A stretch of 64,000 nucleotides of DNA from Litorimonas haliclonae (GTDB taxonomy: Bacteria > Pseudomonadota > Alphaproteobacteria > Caulobacterales > Maricaulaceae): assembly GCF_965138505.1 (NCBI RefSeq), contig NZ_CBCSCO010000002.1, forward strand, positions 310,001 to 374,000, read 5' to 3'. The translations under genes and the position numbers were made by a program. Shown one piece after another: positions 19,397 through 28,847 of the stretch (its first letter is position 1; every line of letters starts with the position of its first letter). Under the pieces are notes generated by a model that searched no databases, was not told where the DNA came from, and saw only the letters and a list, made by a program, of their open reading frames with translations.

Positions 19397-20035
19397 TCAG
19401 AGCAGTTGACCTAACGCCCCGCTGACCCCGTCGATAATAAATTGGGACGCCAACGTCGCGAGCAAGACACCGAGGAGGCGTGTCAGAACATTGGTAAATG
19501 TTTTTCCCATTAGTTTCATCAAAGGGCCGGCCACTAAAAAGGCGGCCAGTGTAATTAAAAGAGTAATCACGAGGGCCAGCATGATAGAAAACTCTTGCCC
19601 ACCTGTGGTGGTATTACTCATTAACAGGAGGAGCGTCGCCATTGTCCCTGGGCCGGCAATCATGGGAATGCCCATAGGGAAAACGGAAATATCTTCGAGG
19701 TTTTCTACTTCTTCCAATAAATCTTCTGCGCGTTCTTCTCGCGTTTCAGTCCGCTTTTCAAAGACCATATTCAGGCCGATAATAAACAACATAACGCCGC
19801 CTGCCAGGCGCAACGCGTCTAGGCTGATACCGAGCTTGGCAAAGAGCCATTCGCCGCCATAAGCAAAACCGATGAGGACGATGGCGGCGACGGCCACAGC
19901 CTTGAACGCCATTTCCCGTTGATGGGATTTTGGTGTCCCCTTGGTGAGCGTTGCGAAAATAGGCGCGCAACCCGGAGGGTCGATTACCACAAAAAGTGTC
20001 GCAAACGCGCTTACGAATAAAGCTAGATCAAACAT
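19397..20035 (-). CDS. MarC family integral membrane protein
   Basis: 212 residues, six membrane helices. The family opening FATLFVVIDPPGCAPIF and the repeated FPMGIPMIAGPGTMATLLL block identify MarC/UPF0056. The function is not established. A charged loop rich in Glu (TETREERAEDLLEEVE) separates the two halves. Convergent with the M1 peptidase gene. Confidence 0.9.
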   Translation of the reverse strand: MFDLALFVSAFATLFVVIDPPGCAPIFATLTKGTPKSHQREMAFKAVAVAAIVLIGFAYGGEWLFAKLGISLDALRLAGGVMLFIIGLNMVFEKRTETREERAEDLLEEVENLEDISVFPMGIPMIAGPGTMATLLLLMSNTTTGGQEFSIMLALVITLLITLAAFLVAGPLMKLMGKTFTNVLTRLLGVLLATLASQFIIDGVSGALGQLL

Positions 20036-20387
20036 GGCGGCCCCATAACGAGACTAAAGTTTAGAAGCAATATGTATTGATGCAAGGGCTCAGTTGCAAA
20101 AATGCTCTGACCAAATAAAAACTCCCATTTATCCTTTATGAAAGATCGAGTTCTTCAAAACCTTACCTTTAATCAAAAGAAAAGGATCTGCGATTTGCTT
20201 TTTGCCCTTAAATTGAACTCGTCCTCATCCACAGTGAGGCCGACCGGATACATTAAACGCCCAAGGCGGGGTCGGGCTTTGCCTGTCCGCGTATTCATTG
20301 CGCAGATCGGTCATTTGTTCTCGCGAGGAACAAGCCTCGTTTTGCACCGGCTCTGGCAAAGGCGGTGAATCTGCATTAGGGAAAATT
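20036..20387. other. Non-coding region between marC and the P1 peptidase
   Basis: 352 bp upstream of both divergent genes. It should contain both promoters. No gene-like frame is convincing: the frame that extends the P1 peptidase upstream to 20298 lacks a ribosome site, whereas AGGGAAA precedes the ATG at 20388. No clear RNA gene seen. Confidence 0.5.
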
Positions 20388-21347
20388 ATGACTCAATCTT
20401 CTCCTCTTCCCATGAAAGGCCTCGCTGTGGGGCAGGCACATGACGCCGATGTAAAAACAGGGGTAACGGTTATCCTGCCCGATGCACCCGCCACATGCGC
20501 AGTTGATGTACGAGGCGGCGGACCGGGGACGCGGGAAATCATGACGCTGCAAGATGGAGGGCTGATAGACAAAGTCCACGCTGTCGTTCTATCCGGCGGA
20601 TCGGTTTATGGCTTGGCCGCGGCGGACGCAGTGACGACTTGGCTCGGCGAAAAGCGAATTGGATATGCGCCGGCTCCGGAACCTGTTCCAGTCTCGCCTC
20701 TCGTGCCCAGTGCGATTTTATTCGATAATGCCAATGGCGGAGACAAAGACTGGGGGCGGGAGCCGCCTTTTCGGAGACTGGCCTTTGAGGCCTGTGAGGC
20801 GGCCGGGTCAGATGTTGGTGAAGGGCAGGTCGGGGCGGGGTTTGGAGCTACGGCCGGCCTCTACCGTGGCGGGTTAGGCATGGCCTCCGAAAATATTAAC
20901 GGCGTGACTTTGACCGCCCTTATTGCTGCCAACCCTGTCGGATCGCCCTATATGCCCGGCACAGAGTGCCCGTGGGCTTGGGCGCATGAGATGGGCGACG
21001 AGTTTGGAGGGCAGCGCCCGCCGTCCGATTATATAGCTGTGGAAGCGTCGGATACTAAGCTGGCTTTTTTGAAATCGTCAGGACAATCCACGGTTATCGG
21101 GGCGGTCGTGACCGATGGCGACTTGACGCAGAAGCAACTTAAACGATTGGCAATTATGGCGCAGGACGGGATCGCGATGGCTGTGCAGCCGGCGCATACA
21201 CCGTTGGACGGGGATACGATTTTTGCGCTCTCCGCTGGAAATAAGGGTTGCGAGACACCGGTTGCTTTAGCTGAGCTTGGCGGGGCCGCGGCGCGATGCG
21301 TGGCCCGCGCCTTGATGCGCGGCGTTCATCTGGCAAAGGAGAACTGA
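20388..21347 (+). CDS. P1 family peptidase (DmpA/NylC-like N-terminal nucleophile hydrolase)
   Basis: 319 residues from the ATG with an AGGGAAA site. Motifs: GVTVILPDAPATCAVDVRGGGPGTRE, VVLSGGSVYGLAAADAV, GAGFGATAG and the late GDTIFALSAG. This family self-cleaves before a nucleophilic Ser/Thr; in the usual N-T-T-I-G context the sequence here reads S-T-V-I-G, so the residue before the likely Thr nucleophile is Ser rather than Asn. It probably hydrolyses aminopeptide or cyclic oligomer bonds. It lies next to tRNA-Arg. Confidence 0.88.
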   Translation: MTQSSPLPMKGLAVGQAHDADVKTGVTVILPDAPATCAVDVRGGGPGTREIMTLQDGGLIDKVHAVVLSGGSVYGLAAADAVTTWLGEKRIGYAPAPEPVPVSPLVPSAILFDNANGGDKDWGREPPFRRLAFEACEAAGSDVGEGQVGAGFGATAGLYRGGLGMASENINGVTLTALIAANPVGSPYMPGTECPWAWAHEMGDEFGGQRPPSDYIAVEASDTKLAFLKSSGQSTVIGAVVTDGDLTQKQLKRLAIMAQDGIAMAVQPAHTPLDGDTIFALSAGNKGCETPVALAELGGAAARCVARALMRGVHLAKEN

Positions 21348-21465
21348 CACTCTGCAGTGATTGGCGAAAAATCACTGAAATAGCCCTTGCAAAGCGAGCG
21401 CAATTCCGCTTTAACGCGCCCTCGCAAGAGATTGCGACCACCGCGCGGTAAAACGCGCACTCTAA

Positions 21466-21542
21466 GCACCGGTAGCTCAGCTGGATAGAGTACTTGACTA
21501 CGAATCAAGGGGTCGGGGGTTCGAATCCTCCCCGGTGCGCCA
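21466..21542 (+). tRNA. tRNA-Arg (anticodon ACG)
   Basis: 77-nt cloverleaf with encoded CCA. The acceptor stem is GCACCGG/CCGGTGC. The anticodon loop CTACGAA carries ACG between CTTGA/TCAAG stems, and the T-loop is GGTTCGAATCC. The A at the wobble position would be read as inosine for CGU/CGC/CGA codons. Its 3' end is the proposed integration site of the mobile element, and the integrase gene is encoded antisense into it. Confidence 0.97.
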
Positions 21543-23052
21543 TTACTTTTTCACCCCCTAAATAATCGCCTAACACCTTGAAAGGCATGGATATTTGGGG
21601 TGTTCGAAGTCCACTAATACGGCTATACTTTAACTTCTCTGTGAACGCCAATTTCAGCACATTCCGACGATCCTCGAATGTGCCGTTTTCCCATATTTTA
21701 TGGGGGTTAGCGAGGAATGTGAGGGCGTGTTCGAACATTTCACGATAGCCTCGTGCAGGCTTGCTTAAATTCTCGATTTTTTCAGCTAGAACAAGCTTGT
21801 CTTGGTCAAGCTTAGTTAGGCGTAGCTCTAACTGTTGAGTGACAATCGCATTGTCAGTCTCAATCATTTTATCGACGAGCTTTATCTCGGAAGCTTTTAC
21901 CCGTGAGAGTTCAGCGCGAAGACGCGAGGCGCGGTCTTGATTGGAGGAGGCGCGATAGTCCCACAAATCTTTAAACATGCGTGAAGCGACCTTAAAGAGG
22001 CTCTCAGAAGGTTGTAGTTGCATGAGTAGAGTTTCAAACTCGCTCTCAATTTTGTCTCGCGCAATTGATTTACGATAGCTACCGCAGTCTTTGTTGAAGC
22101 AAAGATAGTAGGGATATTTCTTATTCTTGCCCTTGCTCCAACAAGAGGTAAGCGGCTTGTCGCAATCTGCACAATCTACTGCGCCACGAAGTGCAAAATC
22201 TTCCTTGATGTCGGCGCGATTAGCAACGCGCTTTCCATCCGTCAAAATATCTTGGATTTTAAGATGGGTCTCGTAAGAGATAAGCCCCTCATGTTGACCT
22301 TCTCGTATATTGATGCCCCATGCGGGGGCTTCAATCATGCCTGCATAGAGAGATTGCTTGAGCAGCACATCAACACGTTCATGTGTAACTTCACCGCTAT
22401 TGTTTTTAGGAAACTCAGGTTGATCTTGAAGAAATAAGCGGAGTTCCCCTTTCGAGCCAAAACGACCAGACGCAAAACCTTCGAGCGCGTCTTGCACAAT
22501 GCTCGCGACTGGCTCGTCTCTAACCAAGACTTTGCCGTGACCTTTGACGTATTTATAGCCCGCAGGCGGCGTTGAGTTCACGTAATAGCCATTGAGCAAA
22601 CGCGCCTTCATACGGTTGATTGTCTGCTCACGGTTCTTTTGCGCAAAGTGTTGTGCAGAACTAGCGAGGACGTTCTCTAAAAATTGAGAGTCGGAATCGT
22701 CCCCAAAAACGACAGACGGACTCTCCAAAATGCCACCCGCTTTTGACAATTCTTCGCGCAGACTAATATGCGCTTGTAAGCCCCGCGCCAATCTTGAGAT
22801 GTCATCGATCAAGACATAGTGTGGTGTCGCTTTGTTCTGTTTCAAGAAAGACAGCATAGCATCCATGCCCGGACGCCTTGCCTTGCTTCCTGTCATGTCA
22901 TCGGTAAACATGGCGACGACTTCATAACCACGAGCAGAAGCGTATGAGCGACAACGTGTGGCTTGGGATTCAATCCCGCCACCTTCTTTAACTTGTTTCT
23001 TTGAGGAAACCCGCGCGTATATTACGGCAGGTTTAAATCCGTCATTACTCAT
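21505..23052 (-). CDS. Large serine integrase; C-terminus read from antisense tRNA-Arg
   Basis: 515 residues. The N-terminal resolvase domain begins YARVSSKKQ (catalytic Ser16, Arg14) and contains DDISRLARG. A recombinase domain follows, then a zinc ribbon (CADCDKPLTSC, with a second pair in CFNKDC) and a coiled coil before the end. This is the phage-integrase-type serine recombinase layout. The last nine residues (RGGFEPPTP) are just the complement of the tRNA T-arm, so they exist only in the integrated state. Joined to the right end of the element, the frame would continue for 36 codons from the core instead, giving about 539 residues and overlapping mobC. Confidence 0.93.
   Translation of the reverse strand: MSNDGFKPAVIYARVSSKKQVKEGGGIESQATRCRSYASARGYEVVAMFTDDMTGSKARRPGMDAMLSFLKQNKATPHYVLIDDISRLARGLQAHISLREELSKAGGILESPSVVFGDDSDSQFLENVLASSAQHFAQKNREQTINRMKARLLNGYYVNSTPPAGYKYVKGHGKVLVRDEPVASIVQDALEGFASGRFGSKGELRLFLQDQPEFPKNNSGEVTHERVDVLLKQSLYAGMIEAPAWGINIREGQHEGLISYETHLKIQDILTDGKRVANRADIKEDFALRGAVDCADCDKPLTSCWSKGKNKKYPYYLCFNKDCGSYRKSIARDKIESEFETLLMQLQPSESLFKVASRMFKDLWDYRASSNQDRASRLRAELSRVKASEIKLVDKMIETDNAIVTQQLELRLTKLDQDKLVLAEKIENLSKPARGYREMFEHALTFLANPHKIWENGTFEDRRNVLKLAFTEKLKYSRISGLRTPQISMPFKVLGDYLGGEKVMAHRGGFEPPTP
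21534..21544. repeat. Proposed attL core at the tRNA-Arg 3' end
   Basis: GGTGCGCCATT, covering the last nine bases of tRNA-Arg and two beyond, occurs again exactly at 57500-57510. One mismatch later the match resumes (CTTTT). The repeat bounds the element together with the integrase and mob genes. Confidence 0.75.
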
Positions 23053-23308
23053 AGTAACCGCCTTTCTTGCTATCTTTGCACTTTACCAGAATGTCGGACT
23101 CAACGGCACATTTTTCAAAATCTTCTATCAGCTTATTCACAGGCTCCATGCCATATCCGACATCGACAAACGCTTTCATGATGTGAAAGAGGGTTTCGAG
23201 AAGTTCCAATTTTTGGGACTCGCTCAACGCTTCGCTTGCTAAATCCTCTAAATAGTCAGAGGGCTTTGGTACGTTAATTTTAGGTGCGTTGAGGGGGTCG
23301 TGATCCAT
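23045..23308 (-). CDS. Hypothetical acidic protein upstream of the integrase
   Basis: 87 residues from the ATG at 23308, which has GAAAGGA upstream. The frame is open further, to 23362, without a site. Rich in Glu/Leu helices (SESQKLELLETLFHIMKAFVDVGYG). It overlaps the integrase start by 8 bp, so the two are one operon. It could be a recombination directionality or regulatory factor by position, but no domain is recognised. Confidence 0.6.
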   Translation of the reverse strand: MDHDPLNAPKINVPKPSDYLEDLASEALSESQKLELLETLFHIMKAFVDVGYGMEPVNKLIEDFEKCAVESDILVKCKDSKKGGYYE

Positions 23309-23528
23309 TATATTGATCCTTTCGTAATGCGTTCTCCATTTGTGAACAAAAAGAGAACACAATGTCTTTTAAAAGAATAATTGTAAAGGAAAATATATTC
23401 CTATCCACGCAATGGGTGGGCAATGATTACCCGTAAGAATACCCATAAATATCCAGAAGAAGGCTCTAAGAACGGGCTAAGAGGATATTATAAGGCAGCG
23501 GCGAAATTTGAATAAGGTTAGAAGCGCT

Positions 23529-23888
23529 ATGACAGATAAATACAACAATACTTACCACAGCGTGAAAATTACACGTCGCCAAGGCGCTAAAAAAGGACGG
23601 GTGGCGGTTGAGATTGAGCTAACCGCCAAAGATTGGGCTTGGATGGAGGAGTTGGAAGACAGGCGCATGGTTCCACTTGTCGATATGCTCCATAGCGGAT
23701 TTATTCAGGGGATGGAGCGAGAGGGGTGGAAAAATCCCGATCTTGTGACCACGCCGCATTCCCCGCCGCCGCGCACATATAGTCTTAGGAACAATGCGCC
23801 TGAGCATGGTGAAGATAATGTCGTCAAATTCCGTCCTAAAAGAGAGATCGAAATTGATGAAATCATGGATGACAACATTCCTTTTTAA
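23529..23888 (+). CDS. Hypothetical protein, divergent from the integrase operon
   Basis: 119 residues from the ATG at 23529. A basic N-terminus (KITRRQGAKKGRVAVEIELTAKDWAWMEELE) and an acidic tail ending DEIMDDNIPF. The N-terminal part could be a small DNA-binding fold, but I recognise no family. Divergent placement next to integrase genes suggests an element-borne regulator; this is inference only. Confidence 0.5.
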   Translation: MTDKYNNTYHSVKITRRQGAKKGRVAVEIELTAKDWAWMEELEDRRMVPLVDMLHSGFIQGMEREGWKNPDLVTTPHSPPPRTYSLRNNAPEHGEDNVVKFRPKREIEIDEIMDDNIPF

Positions 23889-24005
23889 CTGAGCGGGTTT
23901 TCGTGGATCAAAACCACAAACAATTTTAGCCAATCTCTGCAATATATCCTTTGCACTCACCTTAAAGTTAGCGCAGACTTTACAATGAGAGGTTGGTAAA
24001 CGCGC

Positions 24006-25433
24006 ATGGCAAAAAATATTTTAATATTCTCTGACGGGACGGGACAGATTGGCGGACAGAAGCCCGACCAGAAACTCTCCAACATTTATAAAATGTATCG
24101 GGCGATGAGGCCCGGTCCCGACTCTCCCATCTCGCCCTTTGAGCAAGCCGCCTATTATGACCCCGGACTTGGGGTCGGCGAGATAGGCGGGCTCACCTTT
24201 AAGAAGGTTCGGCAAGGCTTAGCGGCAGCGGTCGGGACTGGAATCGATGAGAACGTCATAGATTGTTACGAGAAAATCCTCGCTTATTATGAACCGGGCG
24301 ACAAAGTGTTGGTGTTTGGGTTTTCTAGAGGGGCTTACACCGTACGAGCCTTAGCCAATGTTATGAATTTGTGCGGCGTCCCCACCAAAATGCCAGATGG
24401 TTCTCCCGTTCCTAAATACGGAAAGAAACTACGAAAGGTCGCGAGTGAAGCCGTTTTGGATGTTTATAACCACGGGGCGGGTCACAAAAGAGGTGACAAG
24501 CGTCTTTACAAAGAGCGCGAGGAAAAGGGAAAAAGGTTCAGAGCGAAATACGGTAGTGCTCCGCCAGAAGGCGAAGCGGACGTTCAAGGAAATGTGCAAC
24601 CGCATTTCATCGGCGTGTTCGACACTGTGGCCGCGCTTGGTAACTCACTTGTCGCTTGGCTTGTGAGAGGCGTGTTTGGTCTCAGCATACTCCTGACGGC
24701 ATTGTCTTGGTATTTAAGCTGGCCAATCTTAATAACTCTCATACTGGGAGGCTTTTCGACGCTCGTCGGAGTTTGGTGGGCAAGGATATTAGCTAAGTCG
24801 GTCAAAACGTTTCAACCCGACCCTGAAAAACCGCTCAAATGGCGAAACCCGCTTCATTGGCAGAAACTTTTAAAGAACAGCCACTATTCTACATGGAAGA
24901 AAAAATATTACGATAAATGGCTGGATTCAGATGTCGGGTTCGCGCGTCACGCTTTGGCGATTGATGAACACCGCAAGAATTTTCCTCGCGTCAAATGGGC
25001 GAGCCAGAGTGAGATGGATAAGAATAAGGGCAAAAACCCTGACTGGTTAAAACAAGTCTGGTTTGCAGGGTGTCACAGCGACATAGGCGGAAGCTATGCA
25101 GAAGATGAGGCGAGGCTCAGCGATATAGCCTTGGATTGGATGATTGAGGAATTGCACGAATGCGTTCCAAACATTCAAGTTCGAGATACGCTTTTTACCT
25201 ATCCCGACCCATTGGGTTTACAGCACAAACAAACTTACGTTCCGGGACTGGAATGGTTGAAAATCAAATGGCCCGTACAAGTTCGGTATGTTGATACGCA
25301 ATTTGCGCTTCACTCCTCTGTCATAGCAAGACTGGGTGCTGAGAAAGTGCCGCAGGTGGACGAGGTGAAACCGTACCGCCCCGAGCAGTTGAGAAAACAC
25401 CCGAAGGCGAAAAAGTATTTCAAAAAACCATGA
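24006..25433 (+). CDS. DUF2235 alpha/beta-hydrolase (Tle1-like phospholipase family)
   Basis: 475 residues. It opens with KNILIFSDGTGQ, typical of DUF2235. The nucleophile elbow is GFSRGAYTVRAL (Ser in GxSxG), followed by FDTVAALGNS and a later WFAGCHSDIGGSY block with the catalytic His. Two hydrophobic segments (about residues 222-260) sit between the halves. The family includes T6SS effector phospholipases, but no T6SS genes or PAAR domain are here. The role is unknown; defence cargo or an intracellular lipase are both possible. Confidence 0.82.
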   Translation: MAKNILIFSDGTGQIGGQKPDQKLSNIYKMYRAMRPGPDSPISPFEQAAYYDPGLGVGEIGGLTFKKVRQGLAAAVGTGIDENVIDCYEKILAYYEPGDKVLVFGFSRGAYTVRALANVMNLCGVPTKMPDGSPVPKYGKKLRKVASEAVLDVYNHGAGHKRGDKRLYKEREEKGKRFRAKYGSAPPEGEADVQGNVQPHFIGVFDTVAALGNSLVAWLVRGVFGLSILLTALSWYLSWPILITLILGGFSTLVGVWWARILAKSVKTFQPDPEKPLKWRNPLHWQKLLKNSHYSTWKKKYYDKWLDSDVGFARHALAIDEHRKNFPRVKWASQSEMDKNKGKNPDWLKQVWFAGCHSDIGGSYAEDEARLSDIALDWMIEELHECVPNIQVRDTLFTYPDPLGLQHKQTYVPGLEWLKIKWPVQVRYVDTQFALHSSVIARLGAEKVPQVDEVKPYRPEQLRKHPKAKKYFKKP

Positions 25434-25448
25434 TTAAATTTTTTTAGC

Positions 25449-27710
25449 CTATTCAGCTACAAAATACCCGCCTTTCCAATTTGCCTCAATTTCTATCACA
25501 GGCTCTTCCTTTGCCATATTTGCTGGCTTTTCAATTTCCTGAACTTGGCCGTTTTCAACATGAAAAATACGATTGCAGGTGGCGATGGCGGCGGGTCTGT
25601 GCGCGACAATGACTTGCGTGATCGGAATTTTTGCCAAGAGGTTTACGATGTTCTTTTCTGATTTTGCGTCGAGGTTCGCTGTCCCTTCATCCAGAAAAAG
25701 AATTCGGGGATTGTTATAGAGGGCTCGGGCAAGAAGGACGCGCTGTTTCTGTCCGCCGGAGAGAATTGACCCCATATCCCCGACGAGGCTTTGAAAGCCC
25801 ATGGGCATCGCCATGATATCATCATAGACGAAGGCCGCCTTGGCACAGTTTTCTACTCTCTCCTGATCCATTTCCGGGTCAAAGAAGCTGATATTGTCAT
25901 AGAGAGACCCTGACATCAGACGGTCATCCTGCATCACGACGCCGATCTGATTGCGGATGGCCCGGACCCCCGTTGCAGAGAGAGGACGACCGTCATAAAG
26001 GATTTCGCCTTCAATCGGTTTGTGAAGGCCAATAAGTTGTTTCAAAAGCGTTGTTTTCCCGCCGCCAGACGGCCCGGTTAAGGCAACCCTGTCGCCCGGT
26101 TTGATTTTGAAATCGACCCCATCAAGCACCCAAGGCTCATTATCCCCATATCGAAACCGCAATTTTTGTACGTCTATTTTTCCGCTTAATTTCTTGCCAA
26201 CCATCAAAGGCGCATCCACGCCCATTTCTTGATCAGCGTAAACGATATCCGCGAGACGTTCCAAATGGAGCCCAACCGTTCGGAAAGAGAAGTAAAGTCC
26301 AATGAGGGAATTAATGCGACCGCTAAACTGCCCGCGATAAGACTGGAAAGCAAAAAACATTCCGAGTGTCAAAGACTGGTTGATCACGAGCATGGCCCCC
26401 AGATAATAAATGCCAAGCTCAAGTAATCCGAAAACTATTCCATTGGCAGCTCCGGAGCCAATTCCGAAGCGTTGCAGGCGTAAGCCGACATTTACGCTGT
26501 CGGCATAGGAATTCTGCCAATGGGCATGGCGCTCTTGCTCCCGCCCGAATATTTTAATCGCTCGTGCGCCTCGTATTGTTTCAAGCGAGATCGTTTGCAG
26601 GTCTGCATCCTTCTGAATCTGTTCTTCTTGAACGCGAATGACATATGGAAAGGTCGCAAGCCGCGAAATAAACGAAAGAACAACAACGCCAATAACGACT
26701 CCCGCCAAAAGAGGCGAGTACAGGAACATCACAATGCCTGTCACGACGGCCATGATGCCGTCCAACAAGACGGTTACAAAAGCCGAGGTGAATAAATTCT
26801 GTACGGGCTTAAGCGACCCCATGCGGGACATGATATCGCCAATATGGCGTTTTTCGAAAAACTCTGACTCTAGCCGCATGACGTGGCGCAGCATATTGGA
26901 GCGCATCTGAAAATTAAGAAGCGTCCCGAAATACATGGAAATATAGGACCGTAAAACACCTATGGCCGTCTGCACCAAGAGCAATAACGCAAAGCCCATA
27001 ATGATGACTTTGAGAAAATTGACATCCCCTTTGGCGATCGCTTCATCCACGACCAACTGATTAACCAGAGGGGATAAAATAGCGAAAACTTGAAGGATGA
27101 TCGTAATGGCAATGATCTGTAGAATAATGGGAATGAACCCCGTCATTTTTGACCAGAGATCGGTAATCCGAACCCGTTCTTTATCTTCCTTCTTTTCAAA
27201 GTCAGGCGTAGGCGTAAGCTCTAGGGCGACACCCGTGAAATGCTTTGAAACTTCGGCAAGGGGCAGAACACGTTTCCCCCGCGCGGGATCATGAATAGTG
27301 ACCTTCTTTCGTGTCGCCTTTTTAAGCACCACGAAGTGGTTCAGTCCCCAATGTAAAATACAGGGTGCTTTAAGCTGCCGCAAATCTTCCAACTCGCACC
27401 TTAGCCCCCGCGCCGAAAGTCCGAGCATATCGGCGGCGATAGAAAGCGATTTAAGATTTACGCCTTTGAGCGAGACAGAAAATTTTCGCCTGAGTTCCGT
27501 CAGTGAGGTTTGGTATCCGTGATATCCCGCGACCATCGCCAGACAGGCAATCCCGCATTCGGCGGCTTCGGCCTGCAAAATGACCGGAAGCTTGTTCCAG
27601 CGAAACAGATGGAGTTTATCTGCGCCTTTAATTCCGCCAAACCGGGACTTCGAATCCGCCTCGCGATTATGCCTTGAATCAATCCGACGGTTCACACTTT
27701 CGCCCCACAC
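25449..27710 (-). CDS. Bacteriocin/microcin ABC exporter with C39 peptidase domain (CvaB-like)
   Basis: 753 residues. The N-terminal C39 cysteine peptidase shows AECGIACLAM (catalytic Cys), NHFVVLKK (His) and IHDPARG (Asp). A six-helix transmembrane domain follows, then an ATPase with GPSGGGKTT (Walker A), LSGGQKQR (signature) and ILFLDEGTANLD (Walker B). It would cleave double-glycine leaders and export the cores through the inner membrane. It is divergent from the first precursor peptide; the HlyD-type partner lies at 32223. The basic first 30 residues make the exact start uncertain. Confidence 0.95.
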   Translation of the reverse strand: MWGESVNRRIDSRHNREADSKSRFGGIKGADKLHLFRWNKLPVILQAEAAECGIACLAMVAGYHGYQTSLTELRRKFSVSLKGVNLKSLSIAADMLGLSARGLRCELEDLRQLKAPCILHWGLNHFVVLKKATRKKVTIHDPARGKRVLPLAEVSKHFTGVALELTPTPDFEKKEDKERVRITDLWSKMTGFIPIILQIIAITIILQVFAILSPLVNQLVVDEAIAKGDVNFLKVIIMGFALLLLVQTAIGVLRSYISMYFGTLLNFQMRSNMLRHVMRLESEFFEKRHIGDIMSRMGSLKPVQNLFTSAFVTVLLDGIMAVVTGIVMFLYSPLLAGVVIGVVVLSFISRLATFPYVIRVQEEQIQKDADLQTISLETIRGARAIKIFGREQERHAHWQNSYADSVNVGLRLQRFGIGSGAANGIVFGLLELGIYYLGAMLVINQSLTLGMFFAFQSYRGQFSGRINSLIGLYFSFRTVGLHLERLADIVYADQEMGVDAPLMVGKKLSGKIDVQKLRFRYGDNEPWVLDGVDFKIKPGDRVALTGPSGGGKTTLLKQLIGLHKPIEGEILYDGRPLSATGVRAIRNQIGVVMQDDRLMSGSLYDNISFFDPEMDQERVENCAKAAFVYDDIMAMPMGFQSLVGDMGSILSGGQKQRVLLARALYNNPRILFLDEGTANLDAKSEKNIVNLLAKIPITQVIVAHRPAAIATCNRIFHVENGQVQEIEKPANMAKEEPVIEIEANWKGGYFVAE

Positions 27711-27861
27711 GTTAAAATTTACTCAAAAATGATGAAGCCCGAAATGTAAAGGGTCAAATTGTGACAATGGTGTGAATAAGAAAATCAAATGTAGGGGTTG
27801 ACTATCTGCTGGATATCGCAAGGTTGCATTTATGGTTAACGTGACATGTGGGGGCTAGCCA

Positions 27862-28209
27862 GTGAAAATTTTGAGCGATCAGGAATTGGAATCTATTTCG
27901 GGCGGGTTTTACGATTACCGGCAGGACATGAGGGAGCCGCCCTATAGAATGGCTCTGCCGACCCTACTACCTCATATTGAAAACATTCCAACACACTCTC
28001 TGAATTTTTCAGGGCAACAAAGTTATCACGTAAGTCAAAACGGTGAGGTTTCCCGTGAGCTCAACGACCATCAATCTCGTCAGCCTGTCGGGAGCGTGGC
28101 ACCTCATTACGCAGACCTGTATAGCCAAGAGCGGGATAATCAGCCCAAGATCAATGCGTCTTACCAACCCCGATCCTTTTCATTCCGGTCCCGGTTTTTG
28201 AACCGATGA
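27862..28209 (+). CDS. Double-glycine leader peptide 1 (copy A), microcin/bacteriocin-like
   Basis: 115 residues from a GTG preceded by GGGGG. The 15-residue leader MKILSDQELESISGG has the conserved Leu/Glu/Ile-Ser pattern and Gly-Gly of C39 substrates. The 100-residue core starts FYDYRQDMREPP and ends with a basic, aromatic RSFSFRSRFLNR. It contains no cysteine. It lies divergent from the C39 exporter. Nearly identical to the copy at 30133, unlike the second peptides, so it may be a shared component rather than the specificity-determining toxin. Confidence 0.85.
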   Translation: MKILSDQELESISGGFYDYRQDMREPPYRMALPTLLPHIENIPTHSLNFSGQQSYHVSQNGEVSRELNDHQSRQPVGSVAPHYADLYSQERDNQPKINASYQPRSFSFRSRFLNR

Positions 28210-28289
28210 AACCTATAAGAAATAATCAAGAATTAGGCTCATTTATGCCTGATAGAGCGGGTTTAGTCTGAACAGACTGAGCTCATAAT

Positions 28290-28370
28290 CGGAGGAACGG
28301 ATGTTTTGACTTGAAACGCAACCATCCGCCCCTCCACCCGAAGGCCTTATGGTTATAAAGCCATAGGCTT
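28290..28370 (+). promoter_or_regulatory. Structured leader upstream of peptide 2 (copy A)
   Basis: Two inverted repeats: CGGATG...CATCCG (loop about 19) and a hairpin GCCTTATGG...CCATAGGC near 28344-28368. Both are kept in the copy around 30560-30640, with a T to C change in the second stem. AAAGGAAAC before the ATG is the ribosome site. Probably controls relative expression of peptide 2. Confidence 0.5.
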
Positions 28371-28397
28371 AACAAGGCAATCGAAAGGAAACATGCC

Positions 28398-28823
28398 ATG
28401 TTGAGAGAACTAAACATAAACGAAATGGAATTGGTGAGTGGGGGAACTGATGAAGTTATAGCTACTGGCACAATTATAAGGCCAGACAATAACTCTTTTA
28501 CATGGCAAGACTTTCAGGCCACATATGGATCAGAATTCGGCTTTACCGGTTTTGCTGATGGATTTGATGCGGCAAATTTAAGTAGAGGGCAGCTTGCTTT
28601 AGCTCTTGTTAATGCAGGAACTTATACGCAATCAAGTCCTATTGATGACATATCAAATCTACCGGATTGTTCAAATAGTGAAGAAGAATGGCAAGATATG
28701 CTTTCAACTATGGGGGTCAATGAAGATGGAACTCTTAATCTAGCTGAAGGAGCTAGTCCACTAAATATTTTCAGCGGGTTATTTCAGTACGGTCAACATC
28801 TCGCGTCCAGTTCTTCTTGTTGA
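28398..28823 (+). CDS. Class II microcin-like precursor 2A with double-glycine leader
   Basis: 141 residues. The leader MLRELNINEMELVSGG closely fits class II microcin leaders (MR-L-NEM--VSGG/A in colicin V, microcin L and relatives). The core of 125 residues is acidic, with two cysteines, one at the extreme C-terminus in a Ser run (ASSSSC). The core is unrelated to that of the paralogue at 30668, though the leaders are nearly the same. Probably exported by the C39 exporter; antibacterial activity is inferred. Confidence 0.8.
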   Translation: MLRELNINEMELVSGGTDEVIATGTIIRPDNNSFTWQDFQATYGSEFGFTGFADGFDAANLSRGQLALALVNAGTYTQSSPIDDISNLPDCSNSEEEWQDMLSTMGVNEDGTLNLAEGASPLNIFSGLFQYGQHLASSSSC

Positions 28824-28847
28824 TATAATTCAAATATTCAACTGTTG

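Larger units (their letters stand above)
27658..28447 (+). repeat. Duplicated microcin cassette, copy A
   Basis: Near-identical to 29930-30717: the same exporter 5' fragment, promoter region, first peptide gene, leader hairpins and the 16-codon leader of the second peptide. Identity stops abruptly just after the Gly-Gly of the second peptide. Confidence 0.9.
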
